Virus record (IMG/VR): IMGVR_UViG_3300034103_000777
Location: 1-34,025 of that record
Length of the DNA: 34,025 nt
Reading direction: 5' to 3' (one strand)
Source: a virus
The first letter of the stretch is position 1; each line of letters opens with the position of its first letter. Both the position numbers and the translations under genes were made by a program. Of this stretch, positions 6,933 through 15,671 are shown in pieces. The notes beneath the pieces are model-generated. The model made no database searches, was not told where the DNA came from, and saw only the letters and a program-made list of their open reading frames with translations.

Positions 6933-8465
6933 TTAGTGCTTCAACAGTAGGGTTGATATAATGTTAGGATCGTTAGCACTTATATCACCCTCTCCCGGAG
7001 CTACAATCACATTGTACTTCATCCCTGCAGGGATAGACTTACGCTTAGCCATGTATTCATTGTAATCTAAGATTGAGTTAGCACTCAACCCATATTCTTT
7101 AGCCAATCTTTGCTTTAGTTCAGGTAACTTGTCAGGTTGTACTTGCCACTGGCCTTGTTCCCCCTTAACCAAGTTCTTCTTTTCGTCCTTAACTAGCAAA
7201 TCTTGGAATATTTCGTCTGGTACAATACGACTGTTCTTAGTTGTATCTAAGTTGGCATCACTTGCTTTAACTTGTTTCTCTTGACTTGTGTGAGCACCCT
7301 CACTCCAGTTGATAATGAAGTTAGGTGGTTTCTGTGCAAGTGCTGCACCAGCCATCTTTGTGTAAGCATAGAACTTAACATCCGGATGCTTTGCAGCCAT
7401 CTTCAATGCCATGTCTAAGTATTCTGGACTAAAGAAGTCACCGGCGTCATGCCAACGAATCGTAGTTTCCCAACCATTAGGGAATTTCTTGTCGCCTTTT
7501 TTACCAGCAACTGATTCTTTTGTAATCTCAGCACTTAGTTGATTGAAGAAACCATCAGGATCATTCAATAGATATGTCAAGATGCGACCATCACTTTGCC
7601 ATGGACCTTGAAACTGAACTTTACCGCCCTTCATAGCGAAGCAATCAACTTTACATGAACCAGCACCAGGACATGTGTTTACGATGATTAGGTTGTTAGT
7701 TTGTTCGTCTAATGCGATACCAGTCAATGCGGCAAAACCAACGTTAAAGAACTGTTCAAACTCACCGTTTGAATGCTTCATCTTTTCGTTTTGCTTTAAT
7801 AAAGCTTTAGGACGAATTGCTAATGTTTTCTTAACTGCTTCTTCATCGTATGTCTTACCATCAGGACTCAAGTATGTGATAACACTTGAACGATGGATAT
7901 AGGGCATTTTGTATCTGTCACTCTTAGTTTTACCAGACACATACTTCTCATTACCTTTTTTATCAGTCTTGACATTACCTGCTTTGTCTACATCAGGAGT
8001 ACCGGCGATACGATTCATGTAGTCTTGAAACTCTTGTCCACCAAACTCACGACTTTGTGCTGGTAGTTTAGTTGCTTCACCCAAGCCAGATAGTTTACGA
8101 ATTCTATTCAAGTGGTCTTCACTTTCTGACACACCTGTTGGATCACCGCTGATTTCTTTTCGGCGACCCTTTGGATTCCAATTAACACCGAATGCTTTAT
8201 CTAGTCTACCTGTTACTGATTTATCTAGTCTATCAGGATCTTGTTGAAATTCTCTTCCCTGTGATCCAGGATAATCAGGATAGTCACTATCGCTAGCGTG
8301 CCTTAGTCCGGTTGATGTTCGTTCAACGGAACCTTCATCTACTTCTTCTTCACCGGGCATGTCACCAGCTTTAGCAACGAATTGTTGAGGTGTCATAATC
8401 TGTATACCCTCTGGTGCTCCGGGCAATTGTGGCTCTGTGCCTTCTAATAAATGTTGAATTCTCAT
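6933..8465 (-). CDS. GP88-like phage protein with a putative capsid-targeting leader
   Basis: This 510-residue protein starts at the ATG at 8463-8465. The open frame continues upstream only as antisense to uvsE. The C-terminal half resembles the mycobacteriophage Gene 88 family: NTCPGAGSCKVDCFAMKGG (Cys265, 271, 275) and IRWHDAGDFFSPEYL, then FYAYTK. The function of that family is unknown. The N-terminus MRIQHLLEG looks like a T4-type capsid-targeting sequence with a prohead-protease site (LLE/G at 6-9). A second site, LGE/A, is at 128-131, and the region between is polar and low in complexity. It is a lone minus-strand gene whose stop directly abuts the epimerase stop, and a late-type ATAAATA box lies about 50 bases upstream. 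Confidence 0.7.
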   Translation of the reverse strand: MRIQHLLEGTEPQLPGAPEGIQIMTPQQFVAKAGDMPGEEEVDEGSVERTSTGLRHASDSDYPDYPGSQGREFQQDPDRLDKSVTGRLDKAFGVNWNPKGRRKEISGDPTGVSESEDHLNRIRKLSGLGEATKLPAQSREFGGQEFQDYMNRIAGTPDVDKAGNVKTDKKGNEKYVSGKTKSDRYKMPYIHRSSVITYLSPDGKTYDEEAVKKTLAIRPKALLKQNEKMKHSNGEFEQFFNVGFAALTGIALDEQTNNLIIVNTCPGAGSCKVDCFAMKGGKVQFQGPWQSDGRILTYLLNDPDGFFNQLSAEITKESVAGKKGDKKFPNGWETTIRWHDAGDFFSPEYLDMALKMAAKHPDVKFYAYTKMAGAALAQKPPNFIINWSEGAHTSQEKQVKASDANLDTTKNSRIVPDEIFQDLLVKDEKKNLVKGEQGQWQVQPDKLPELKQRLAKEYGLSANSILDYNEYMAKRKSIPAGMKYNVIVAPGEGDISANDPNIISTLLLKH

Positions 8466-8482
8466 GTTTATTTCCGTAAAAT

Positions 8483-8511
8483 TTGACAATAAATACGATT
8501 TATTGTACACT
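8483..8511 (+). promoter_or_regulatory. Promoter of uvsE
   Basis: TTGACA (8483-8488), a 17-bp spacer and TACACT (8506-8511) form a sigma70-type promoter. It shares the TTGACAATAAAT start of the family promoters found elsewhere in the window. It lacks the TTTGGG spacer core. Confidence 0.65.
8486..8506. repeat. Perfect 9-bp inverted repeat inside the uvsE promoter
   Basis: ACAATAAAT and ATTTATTGT flank the three bases ACG, giving a perfect dyad that fills the space between the -35 and -10 boxes. It also lies in the region shared with the divergent GP88-like gene. An operator is possible. It cannot be separated from the promoter sequence itself by inspection. Confidence 0.5.
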
Positions 8512-8538
8512 ATGTAATATTTATCACTCTGGACTATT

Positions 8539-9564
8539 ATGCACTCTTTTGACATTACCACTAAACGTATCGGCTTTGCTTGCAAATGGGCTGAAATCAA
8601 CAAAAAAGGCGAGATTGCTAGCACCGAGGGTCTTAATACAGGTGGTACTACATTAGCATGGGCTAACAGAAACAAACGTTCACTAGTAGAAGAAAAAATC
8701 ATTGACGTTGCAAAAACCAATATTCTTAATACACATGCATTAGTTAAAAAGGTAGCTACTCTACCCGAACCACTACGTATGTTGCGTATCACTAGCGACA
8801 TGTTTAGCTTCTACACCCATGATGAATACAAAGACTTTTGGCATCAACCTGACATTCAATCTAGTCTTGAACGTTGGATGGCACCCATCGGCGAGACTGC
8901 ACGACAAAACAATGTTCGTTTGTCGTTTCACCCTGACCAATTCGTAGTTCTTGCGAGTGATCGTCCTGAGGTAGTAAATAAGAGTATTGAAGAATTCGAA
9001 TATCATGCTGACATGGCTAGATTTATGGGTTACGGTAAAACTTTTCAGGACATGAAAATCAACGTTCACATTAGTGGTCGTCAAGGTCCTGAAGGTATCC
9101 GCAAAGCATATCAACGTCTTAGCCCCGAAGCACGAAACACTATCACCATCGAGAACGAAGAAAATGCCTGGGGACTTGACGATTGCCTTACTCTATCTGA
9201 TCTGCTTCCAATTGTATTGGACATTCATCACCACTGGGTCAATTCAGGAGAATACATTTCTGTATCCGACGAGCGGGTTCAACGGGTTGTTGATTCTTGG
9301 CGCCATGTTCGCCCTACTCTACATTATAGTGTTTCACGTGAAGATATCCTTGTTGGTCATTGCCCTGATACTTTACCTTGCCGCGAGAGCCTGATTGCTA
9401 ATGGTAGCAACAAGCAAAAGCTCCGCGCACATTCTGACTACTACTGGAATCATGCAGTAAATAAGTGGGCTATGACTTTCAATGATAAATTCGATATGAT
9501 GTGCGAGTCAAAGGCTAAGAACTTGGCTAGCTTCAAACTATATGAGGAATATGTAAATGTTTGA
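8539..9564 (+). CDS. uvsE: UV damage endonuclease UvsE/UVDE
   Basis: This 341-residue TIM-barrel endonuclease nicks DNA 5' to UV photoproducts and abasic sites, starting an alternative excision repair. Family motifs with metal-binding residues are RITSDMFSFYTH, RLSFHPDQFVVLAS, INVHISGR, ITIENEEN, VLDIHHHW and a late AHSDY. The length is typical. It has its own promoter, diverges from the GP88-like gene, and overlaps the next gene by eight bases. Phages use it to repair their own sunlight-damaged DNA, which hints at an aquatic or surface habitat (inference). Confidence 0.92.
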   Translation: MHSFDITTKRIGFACKWAEINKKGEIASTEGLNTGGTTLAWANRNKRSLVEEKIIDVAKTNILNTHALVKKVATLPEPLRMLRITSDMFSFYTHDEYKDFWHQPDIQSSLERWMAPIGETARQNNVRLSFHPDQFVVLASDRPEVVNKSIEEFEYHADMARFMGYGKTFQDMKINVHISGRQGPEGIRKAYQRLSPEARNTITIENEENAWGLDDCLTLSDLLPIVLDIHHHWVNSGEYISVSDERVQRVVDSWRHVRPTLHYSVSREDILVGHCPDTLPCRESLIANGSNKQKLRAHSDYYWNHAVNKWAMTFNDKFDMMCESKAKNLASFKLYEEYVNV

Positions 9565-10006
9565 TAAATTAAGAAATATGTTTAAGAAAGAAGAGGTAAA
9601 ACCTCAACCTTCTAAGGAACCAGAAGCACCGAAGGTTAAGAAACCTCGCAAACCAAAAGAAAAGAAAGTTGTACCTGAACTTACTGCAAAAGAAAAGGCA
9701 ACAGCGGCAGGGGAACCCTATATTAACATTGTTAGGATGGTAGTAGATCCTAATGACATTAACAGTGGCTCAGTAGAACTTGACTTCAACGATAAGTTTG
9801 TTTTGAATCTGATTCGTGCAGGTTACAAAATGAAAGACACTGACACCGACAATGATATCGTAGATAGATATTGGGTTAGTCTGTGCAGATCAACTGTTTT
9901 GGAAACCTTTGAACAGGAAATCGCTGATCCCAATAAACGGACTCCCGGGGATATACGTAACGTAGTCAGTAAAGATTTGGGAAATGGACGTACTGAGGTA
10001 AGTTGA
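9557..10006 (+). CDS. Hypothetical protein with Lys/Pro-rich N-terminus
   Basis: This 149-residue protein is not recognised. Residues 8-45 are rich in Lys, Pro and Glu (KPRKPKEKK), probably a flexible basic tail. The rest forms a compact-looking acidic domain with DPNDINSGSVELDFNDKFVLNLIRAGYKM. The start overlaps the uvsE stop, so it is probably co-expressed. A nucleic-acid-associated role is possible from the basic tail only. Confidence 0.65.
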   Translation: MFDKLRNMFKKEEVKPQPSKEPEAPKVKKPRKPKEKKVVPELTAKEKATAAGEPYINIVRMVVDPNDINSGSVELDFNDKFVLNLIRAGYKMKDTDTDNDIVDRYWVSLCRSTVLETFEQEIADPNKRTPGDIRNVVSKDLGNGRTEVS

Positions 10007-10009
10007 AAA

Positions 10010-10031
10010 AGTGTTGTAAAAACACAACACT
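10010..10031. terminator. Hairpin between 9557-10006 and the next promoter
   Basis: AGTGTTGT and ACAACACT form an 8-bp stem around AAAAAC. On the plus strand it is followed by CTGAAATTT rather than a T-run. On the minus strand it is followed by TTTTTC. It may stop antisense transcription, or act as a weak terminator isolating the next promoter. Confidence 0.45.
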
Positions 10032-10038
10032 CTGAAAT

Positions 10039-10067
10039 TTGACAATAAACCACTTTGGGTGTATAAT
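10039..10067 (+). promoter_or_regulatory. Family promoter of the helicase/methyltransferase cassette
   Basis: TTGACA (10039-10044), 17 bp, TATAAT (10062-10067). The spacer carries ACTTTGGGT and the bases after TATAAT are ACATAGTATTGA, both shared with the other family promoters. Start-site to ATG distance is about 20 bases. Confidence 0.8.
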
Positions 10068-10095
10068 ACATAGTATTGAAACTAAAGGAATATCT

Positions 10096-12297
10096 ATGAA
10101 GTACTATACGGCTGTTTACATTTATACTACTAAATTAAATGAAAAAGTTTTTCGAGCAAAAGTAGGATCAGCTAGACGCAAGGCAAAGTCTGCGTTTGAT
10201 GCGGCCGAGGCTAGAATTAAAGAACAACTAACAGCGGCTAACAGTGCCGACACTTATCAAATTCTACATGTAGAAGATGTATCCGACATTTGTGAGACAG
10301 GTGAAAAACACCAAAGCTTGAGTAATCTAAGACAATTAGAACAAAACTTACTACACGCACGTATGAAAAGAATGGGTATGTGGGTACCCAGTGATAATAA
10401 TTCTAGTGAGTGGTTCTTTGACCCTACACAACAATCTGTTAATAATGTAACAGATGAAGTTAAAAGAATTATAAATGAGCGCCGATATGGTGTTTCGGCA
10501 TTGTGTTCATTCCCTGCATTTGATTATCAACAAAAAATTGTAGATTGGGCTGTAGACAGGCTTACATCAAAGAGTGACCTGTTGATTAATGCAATTATGC
10601 GAGCCGGCAAATGTTTTATTTCGTATGAAATCGCAAGGGCTACTAAAGCAAAATCAATATTGATTGTTACTGCTAAGGTTGGGGTGACTGATAGCTGGTC
10701 AGAACTTTTGCCCGGTGGAAAAAAAAGTCATATTAATTATGACAAGTGGGAATTTCATAATTATAAGAAAACAAAAAAACTGATTTACAATAATGCAGAA
10801 GTTAATGTCACTATTGTAAGTTTGCAATTTATCAATAAGCACTTTGACAAACCAAACGAACTGTTGAAGCAAATCTTTGCCCAATATTGGGATATTGTGT
10901 TCTTTGATGAACAGCATTATGCTACACTAACTGACAATACACAACGGTTGTGGAATACATTGAAGTTTGGTAAGAAAATTGAACTGAGTGGCACTCCATA
11001 TAAAACTGTACTCAGTGGTAGGTATGATAAGGATGACATTTACAACTTTGATTATGTTGAAGAACAAATGTTGCGTAAACAAGCTATCGGTGATGTAGCT
11101 GATGCATTTAAATATCGTGCTGATATTAATTATGCAATGATTAATGTTCCTGACAAAGTTAAATCATATCTCGGTGAAGATGGTTTTACATTTCCTAAAT
11201 TGTTTGCTACTGAAGGTGAAGAATTTAAGAACGTAATGGCTGTGAATGAGTTTCTCAACTTTGCGGTAACTACATACAAAAAACCACCACAACGATTTGC
11301 ACCATTTGCTGACAAAGTTTGCCGTCATACATTATGGGTATTGCCCAACGATGTTAGCGCAATTAATGCCTTAGCAAAAATGCTGGCAGAACACCCGTTC
11401 TTTAGCAAGCGAACAATTATCAATGCTAGTGGTTTAGGAGTGAAAAATATTCAGGATGTAACGGATCAGATTCAACGTAGTGATATTGAACACGGTGCCG
11501 GTACAATTACAATTACATGCGGACGTTTCTTAGAGGGTACTAGTGTACCTGAATGGTGGAGTATTCACCAAATGAATAATGACAAGAGTGCGGCTGATTA
11601 CTTTCAAGGAAGTTTCCGTTGCAAAACTCCATGGTCAGATGGTAAAAAAGAAAGTGTTATTGTTTTTGATTATGCACCTGAACGTCTAGTAAATGTAATG
11701 TATCAACATTGCGAACAACAAAGTATTGCTGAAAATCGCCCAGTAGATAAAATTCTAGCTGAATGGTTAGCGGTCAGTGAAGTATATGATTACGTAGGTA
11801 ATGTTTGGAATATAATTGACGGTGGAACCATTTCTACACGTTTCTTATCTGATATTAATAATTATATGGATCGTGTAGGTAATGCTGTAGATATTGCCGG
11901 TATTACTGATGACATTATTCTATTACTTGCTAATAAAAAAGCTGATCCAAAAAATAAAAATGCAAATAGTCAACTCAACACTAATGATATTCTGACTGGT
12001 TCAAATAAAAAACGTTTAGGCAAAAAAACTTCTAATGCAACAACTAAGGAAGTGTCAGAAGATGAGGAGACTGTACTACGCATTAAATATGCATTACGTC
12101 AAATTTTCAAATTAATTGATGTATCTTGGGCCGATAACTTGACAATAAGTTCATTAGATGATATAATCAACTATAAAGACATTACAGTAGTAGAGGATAT
12201 TACTGGACTTGTTCCAAAAGAGTGGAACAAGATTAAACCAGCAATAAACATCATTTCAATTAACAGGGCAATTGGTCAATATAATGATTTTCAATAA
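10096..12297 (+). CDS. SF2 helicase with GIY-YIG (T5orf172-like) N-terminal domain
   Basis: This 733-residue protein starts at ATG 10096, after AAAGGAA; the open frame before it is only the promoter. Residues 1-110 resemble a T5orf172/GIY-YIG nuclease: YTAVYIYTT, then KVG in place of YIG, an AAEARI helix and SSEWFF with a candidate catalytic Glu105. From about 140 the SF2 helicase motifs follow: motif I MRAGKC (168-173, as in type III restriction enzymes), DEQH (271-274), SGTP (298-301) and a motif VI-like YFQGSFR. The C-terminal 150 residues are Lys/Asn-rich and unassigned. Its stop overlaps a methyltransferase gene. A restriction-like DNA translocase/nuclease is the leading idea. A recombination or replication helicase is the alternative. 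Confidence 0.75.
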   Translation: MKYYTAVYIYTTKLNEKVFRAKVGSARRKAKSAFDAAEARIKEQLTAANSADTYQILHVEDVSDICETGEKHQSLSNLRQLEQNLLHARMKRMGMWVPSDNNSSEWFFDPTQQSVNNVTDEVKRIINERRYGVSALCSFPAFDYQQKIVDWAVDRLTSKSDLLINAIMRAGKCFISYEIARATKAKSILIVTAKVGVTDSWSELLPGGKKSHINYDKWEFHNYKKTKKLIYNNAEVNVTIVSLQFINKHFDKPNELLKQIFAQYWDIVFFDEQHYATLTDNTQRLWNTLKFGKKIELSGTPYKTVLSGRYDKDDIYNFDYVEEQMLRKQAIGDVADAFKYRADINYAMINVPDKVKSYLGEDGFTFPKLFATEGEEFKNVMAVNEFLNFAVTTYKKPPQRFAPFADKVCRHTLWVLPNDVSAINALAKMLAEHPFFSKRTIINASGLGVKNIQDVTDQIQRSDIEHGAGTITITCGRFLEGTSVPEWWSIHQMNNDKSAADYFQGSFRCKTPWSDGKKESVIVFDYAPERLVNVMYQHCEQQSIAENRPVDKILAEWLAVSEVYDYVGNVWNIIDGGTISTRFLSDINNYMDRVGNAVDIAGITDDIILLLANKKADPKNKNANSQLNTNDILTGSNKKRLGKKTSNATTKEVSEDEETVLRIKYALRQIFKLIDVSWADNLTISSLDDIINYKDITVVEDITGLVPKEWNKIKPAINIISINRAIGQYNDFQ

Positions 12298-13462
12298 CAT
12301 TAAAAAACGTATCAATCAGATTAAACTGTATGATGCTAATAGCAACCAGACAATGTTGCCTGAGGATCAGATTCGTATTCTGATTAATCAAATCCCTAAG
12401 AAGGACCTTACTAATCCCAATACTACATATTGTGATCCACAATGTGGTACAGGATCTATACTTTTGGTTCTTGCTGATGTATTAATGAACTCTCTTGCAA
12501 AAGTAATACCCGATGAAACACAACGCCTAATACATATCTTCAGTAATCAATTATTTGGTTCCGACATTGATAATACTCAAGTAAAAGTAGCGCATTCAAA
12601 TTTGAAACGTGCTATAAACGATAACACCTTCAATATTAATATTGACCAGCACGATTGCATGGAATTACGTACTAAGTTTGATTATGTATTAAGCAACTTG
12701 GATTATTCTACTATCAATCGATTTGTACCATTATGGAGGAAACAATGTAAATTGATGATTGTGACCGGTCGTGCTAATAAAAACTCTTATACAGAAAATA
12801 AGATACATGAATTAACATCATATAGGTATCTAGCATTGACCGGATCATTTACACCACAGTGCATGATGGTATTTGAACCTGTTAAAAATAATAAACTAGT
12901 CACTATTTCAAATGACGAGATTAGCTTAACTGTCGATAATCCACCGTTTTTACCAAACAATGATTTGATTCAATATCAATATGCACTCGAAGTGTTGAGT
13001 CAAAAATTTAAAGGGTATGATGCTAAATATGGATCATATTATATAAACAATAAAGCGGTCATTAACAATCCGGGTAAAGTTCCCTTAATCTTTCAAGTTG
13101 GTAGAGAAGGTGATGATTATCGGAAAGTTGTGTACGTGAGTAAAAGTATCATTACTCCTTCTGAAGGGGTAGGAGAACATAAAATTGTTATTAGTAAAAA
13201 CGGCGGCCGCAATCACCAGAGCCCAGTAAAATATGCTAGCCCAAAATTTGGTACAGGACACAATTCGTTATGGATTAAAATGGAAGACCCAAATGAAGCT
13301 GAACGTTTTATTAAGTATTGGAATACTGAACCAATTGTAATGTTGAGTAGGGCATTGAGTGCAACATCACCTGCTAATGGAGTTGCTTTTTGGAAACGTA
13401 TTCCTTCAATAAATAATTATAAGAAAGTTAAAGAAATTTATGACAAATATTACAAATCCTAA
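12284..13462 (+). CDS. Class I DNA methyltransferase-like protein with altered NPPY motif
   Basis: This 392-residue protein starts at ATG 12284, inside the helicase 3' end (14-base overlap). Residues 50-61 (CDPQCGTGSILL) are the SAM loop of gamma-type N6-adenine methyltransferases, and FGSDIDNTQVKVA (91-103) is the next strand. Where NPPY is expected, FDYVLSNLDYST gives NLDY (138-141). Both prolines are lost, so activity is uncertain. The C-terminal third (KIVISKNGGRN..., ending SRALSATSPANGVAFWKRIPSI) looks like a target-recognition domain of Eco57I-type enzymes. It may specify the sequence for the helicase, methylate poorly, or act as a reader. Confidence 0.7.
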   Translation: MIFNNIKKRINQIKLYDANSNQTMLPEDQIRILINQIPKKDLTNPNTTYCDPQCGTGSILLVLADVLMNSLAKVIPDETQRLIHIFSNQLFGSDIDNTQVKVAHSNLKRAINDNTFNINIDQHDCMELRTKFDYVLSNLDYSTINRFVPLWRKQCKLMIVTGRANKNSYTENKIHELTSYRYLALTGSFTPQCMMVFEPVKNNKLVTISNDEISLTVDNPPFLPNNDLIQYQYALEVLSQKFKGYDAKYGSYYINNKAVINNPGKVPLIFQVGREGDDYRKVVYVSKSIITPSEGVGEHKIVISKNGGRNHQSPVKYASPKFGTGHNSLWIKMEDPNEAERFIKYWNTEPIVMLSRALSATSPANGVAFWKRIPSINNYKKVKEIYDKYYKS

Positions 13463-14600
13463 GGTACTAAAGTATTATAGTGATATATGCAAGGAATGGA
13501 ATTTTACTCCCACACAAAAAATTTCAACTGGTTATGAAAGTGTTGAAAAAGATTTAAAAAACCTATCTAAAGAAAAGTGGGAAAAAGCTGATGATGTTGG
13601 GAAGGCCTTAATACAACAGGAAGTATTTGATATATATCGCACTAAAAATGTGTTGCCCATCACTTACTACTCATTAGAAGGATGTGTGGAAGAATTACAA
13701 AATCTAACTAATAAAACAGTATCATTTGAAAATAAACAAATATCAACAGGAATGACAACGGGACAAAGTTTTAGTCGTTTTTGGTTTCCCAATATGCAAG
13801 ATGCAAAAACTTTTAATTATTCTGAAGTTAGTTTGCGACACAGATTTAACAATGACAAAAAATTAAAGGCAGCTATTCAAATTTGCTACAAAAACAGAGA
13901 TGAAGGTGATAAAGCCGTACTGCCACAAAGTATACGCCGGGCACTAGACCTCACCGGTGGTGGAACCATTCAAAATTTTAAACCATTAAATGCACGTGCT
14001 ATCTATGAATATATTTGTCCTAATATGTTCGGTAATGTATTAGATTTCTCTAGTGGATATGGTGGTAGAATGTTGGGATCTATGACTAGTATGATGAGAT
14101 ACAATTATACAGGTATAGACCCTAATACTAGTACATATATTGGATTAGATGCATTGGGTAGTATGCTTAATGATTTGTCAATTGGTAACGGATATCAAAT
14201 GAATCATTGCTGTAGTGAAAATTTTGATGCTCCCAAAAAATCATTTGACGCGGCTTTTAGTAGCCCACCTTACTTCAATTTAGAAATTTATAGTGATGAG
14301 GAAACTCAATGTATGAATCGGTATAACAATTTGGATGCCTGGTTTGACTTCTATGTTGAACCCACACTAACCATGTTACATAAGGTACTTGTAGACGATG
14401 CTATCTATGCTGTAAATATTGCTGATTATGATAAGGGTAAGACTAAAGTAGTTGATAGATGGATTGAGCTATCAAAGAAATTAAATTTTGAACATGTTGA
14501 TACCCTAAAAATGATGCTAAATGTGCGCCCCGGAAAGGGCAACAATAAACTACAAAATGGATTCAAGTACGAAGGTGTATATTTGTTTCGGAAAAAATAA
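13440..14600 (+). CDS. DNA methyltransferase-like protein with SPPY motif
   Basis: This 386-residue protein starts at ATG 13440, overlapping the previous gene by 23 bases. The C-terminal half has a SAM-binding loop LDFSSGYGGR (201-210), a ribose strand YTGIDPNT (223-230) and the catalytic AFSSPPYFNLEIY (272-284). The SPPY tetrapeptide is typical of N4-cytosine and some N6-adenine enzymes. The N-terminal 190 residues are unassigned and may recognise DNA or a partner. It is the third gene of the overlapping cassette and the next family promoter begins three bases after its stop. It is the most likely active modification enzyme of the set. Confidence 0.75.
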   Translation: MTNITNPKVLKYYSDICKEWNFTPTQKISTGYESVEKDLKNLSKEKWEKADDVGKALIQQEVFDIYRTKNVLPITYYSLEGCVEELQNLTNKTVSFENKQISTGMTTGQSFSRFWFPNMQDAKTFNYSEVSLRHRFNNDKKLKAAIQICYKNRDEGDKAVLPQSIRRALDLTGGGTIQNFKPLNARAIYEYICPNMFGNVLDFSSGYGGRMLGSMTSMMRYNYTGIDPNTSTYIGLDALGSMLNDLSIGNGYQMNHCCSENFDAPKKSFDAAFSSPPYFNLEIYSDEETQCMNRYNNLDAWFDFYVEPTLTMLHKVLVDDAIYAVNIADYDKGKTKVVDRWIELSKKLNFEHVDTLKMMLNVRPGKGNNKLQNGFKYEGVYLFRKK

Positions 14601-14602
14601 AA

Positions 14603-14631
14603 TTGACATTTATTAAATAGTAGTCTATAAT
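14603..14631 (+). promoter_or_regulatory. Promoter of the exonuclease gene
   Basis: TTGACA (14603-14608), 17 bp, TATAAT (14626-14631). It lacks the TTTGGG spacer core of most of the family. Confidence 0.75.
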
Positions 14632-14663
14632 AGACACATATCAACACATACCTATTTTCAAAA

Positions 14664-15671
14664 ATGAACTACGCACTAATTGATAATGCCAACACTTTCT
14701 TTCGTGCTCGTCACGTTGCATCACGCAATAGTGATCCGGAAGAAAAAGCGGCTTTCGCACTTCATCTTACACTTTCGTCAATTAATCAGGCCGTGCGCCT
14801 TTATAACATCGATCACGTAGTAGTCTGTTTAGAAGGCAGGTCGTTTAGAAAAGCGATGTACGCACCTTATAAAAAGAATCGTATAGTAGATGAAAAATCT
14901 CAGACTGAGGCTGAGATTGAAGAAAACAGGATGTTTTGGCAAACGTATGAATCTCTAACGGATTATTTTAAGGACCGTACCAACATAACTGTACTACGAC
15001 ATGAGGAAGCTGAGGCGGATGACATGATTGCCCGCTTCATCGCACTGCACCCATCTGACAACCACTGGATAATTTCAACGGATCAGGATTACATCCAATG
15101 CCTAAATGAGCGAGTGCATATTTTTAATGGCGTAGAAGGTCATAGAATTTCGTTAGATGGATATTGGAAAGAAAACGGCAAGCCTGTTATCGATAAGAAA
15201 ACTAAAGTACAAAAAGTACTTGAAGGTACTCCCGAGTATTTGCTCTGGCGGAAAATTTGCAGGGGAGATTCCTCAGATAATATTTTCCCAGCATACCCAG
15301 GTGTGCGTGAAAAGGGTACAAAGAACAAAATTGGTATCAAGGAAGCATTTGAGGACCGTGATAAAATGGGCTTCGCCTATAACAATTTTATGTTGCAGAA
15401 ATTTGTTGACCATGAGGGTCTCGAACACAGGGTTCGTGAAGATTTTCAACGCAATCGTGCCCTTATCGATCTTACTGCCCAACCCGAGGACATGAAGCAA
15501 AAGTTCGATCAGCGTATTCGAGAATCTGTCAGAGTAACTACTACTCCGCAAGTGGGAGTACATTTCCTGCGCTTTTGTGGGAAGTACAAACTTGAAAAAT
15601 TATCTCAAAATGCCGAGACTTTCAGCAAGTGGCTTAACGCACCATATACAGGACAACTTAATGAACACTAA
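14664..15671 (+). CDS. 5'-3' exonuclease / flap endonuclease (T4 RNase H-like)
   Basis: This 335-residue protein is in the PIN/FEN superfamily, which removes RNA primers and flaps during lagging-strand synthesis. Metal-binding acidic clusters are Asp7 (LIDNANTFFRA), EAEADD at 115-120, STDQDY at 138-143 and GDSSDNI at 201-207, the last entering a helix-hairpin-helix-like AYPGVREKGTK. FRKAMYAPYKKNR is the usual basic segment. Length and order match T4 RNase H (gene rnh, about 305 residues). It has its own promoter and overlaps a small downstream gene. It would work with the ligase at 22312 in Okazaki fragment maturation. Confidence 0.87.
   Translation: MNYALIDNANTFFRARHVASRNSDPEEKAAFALHLTLSSINQAVRLYNIDHVVVCLEGRSFRKAMYAPYKKNRIVDEKSQTEAEIEENRMFWQTYESLTDYFKDRTNITVLRHEEAEADDMIARFIALHPSDNHWIISTDQDYIQCLNERVHIFNGVEGHRISLDGYWKENGKPVIDKKTKVQKVLEGTPEYLLWRKICRGDSSDNIFPAYPGVREKGTKNKIGIKEAFEDRDKMGFAYNNFMLQKFVDHEGLEHRVREDFQRNRALIDLTAQPEDMKQKFDQRIRESVRVTTTPQVGVHFLRFCGKYKLEKLSQNAETFSKWLNAPYTGQLNEH

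Noticed and set aside
8466-8801. N-terminal extension of the minus-strand GP88-like frame to 8801
   Set aside because: It would be antisense to the well-supported uvsE gene and the divergent promoter. The ATG at 8463-8465 begins a capsid-leader-like peptide.
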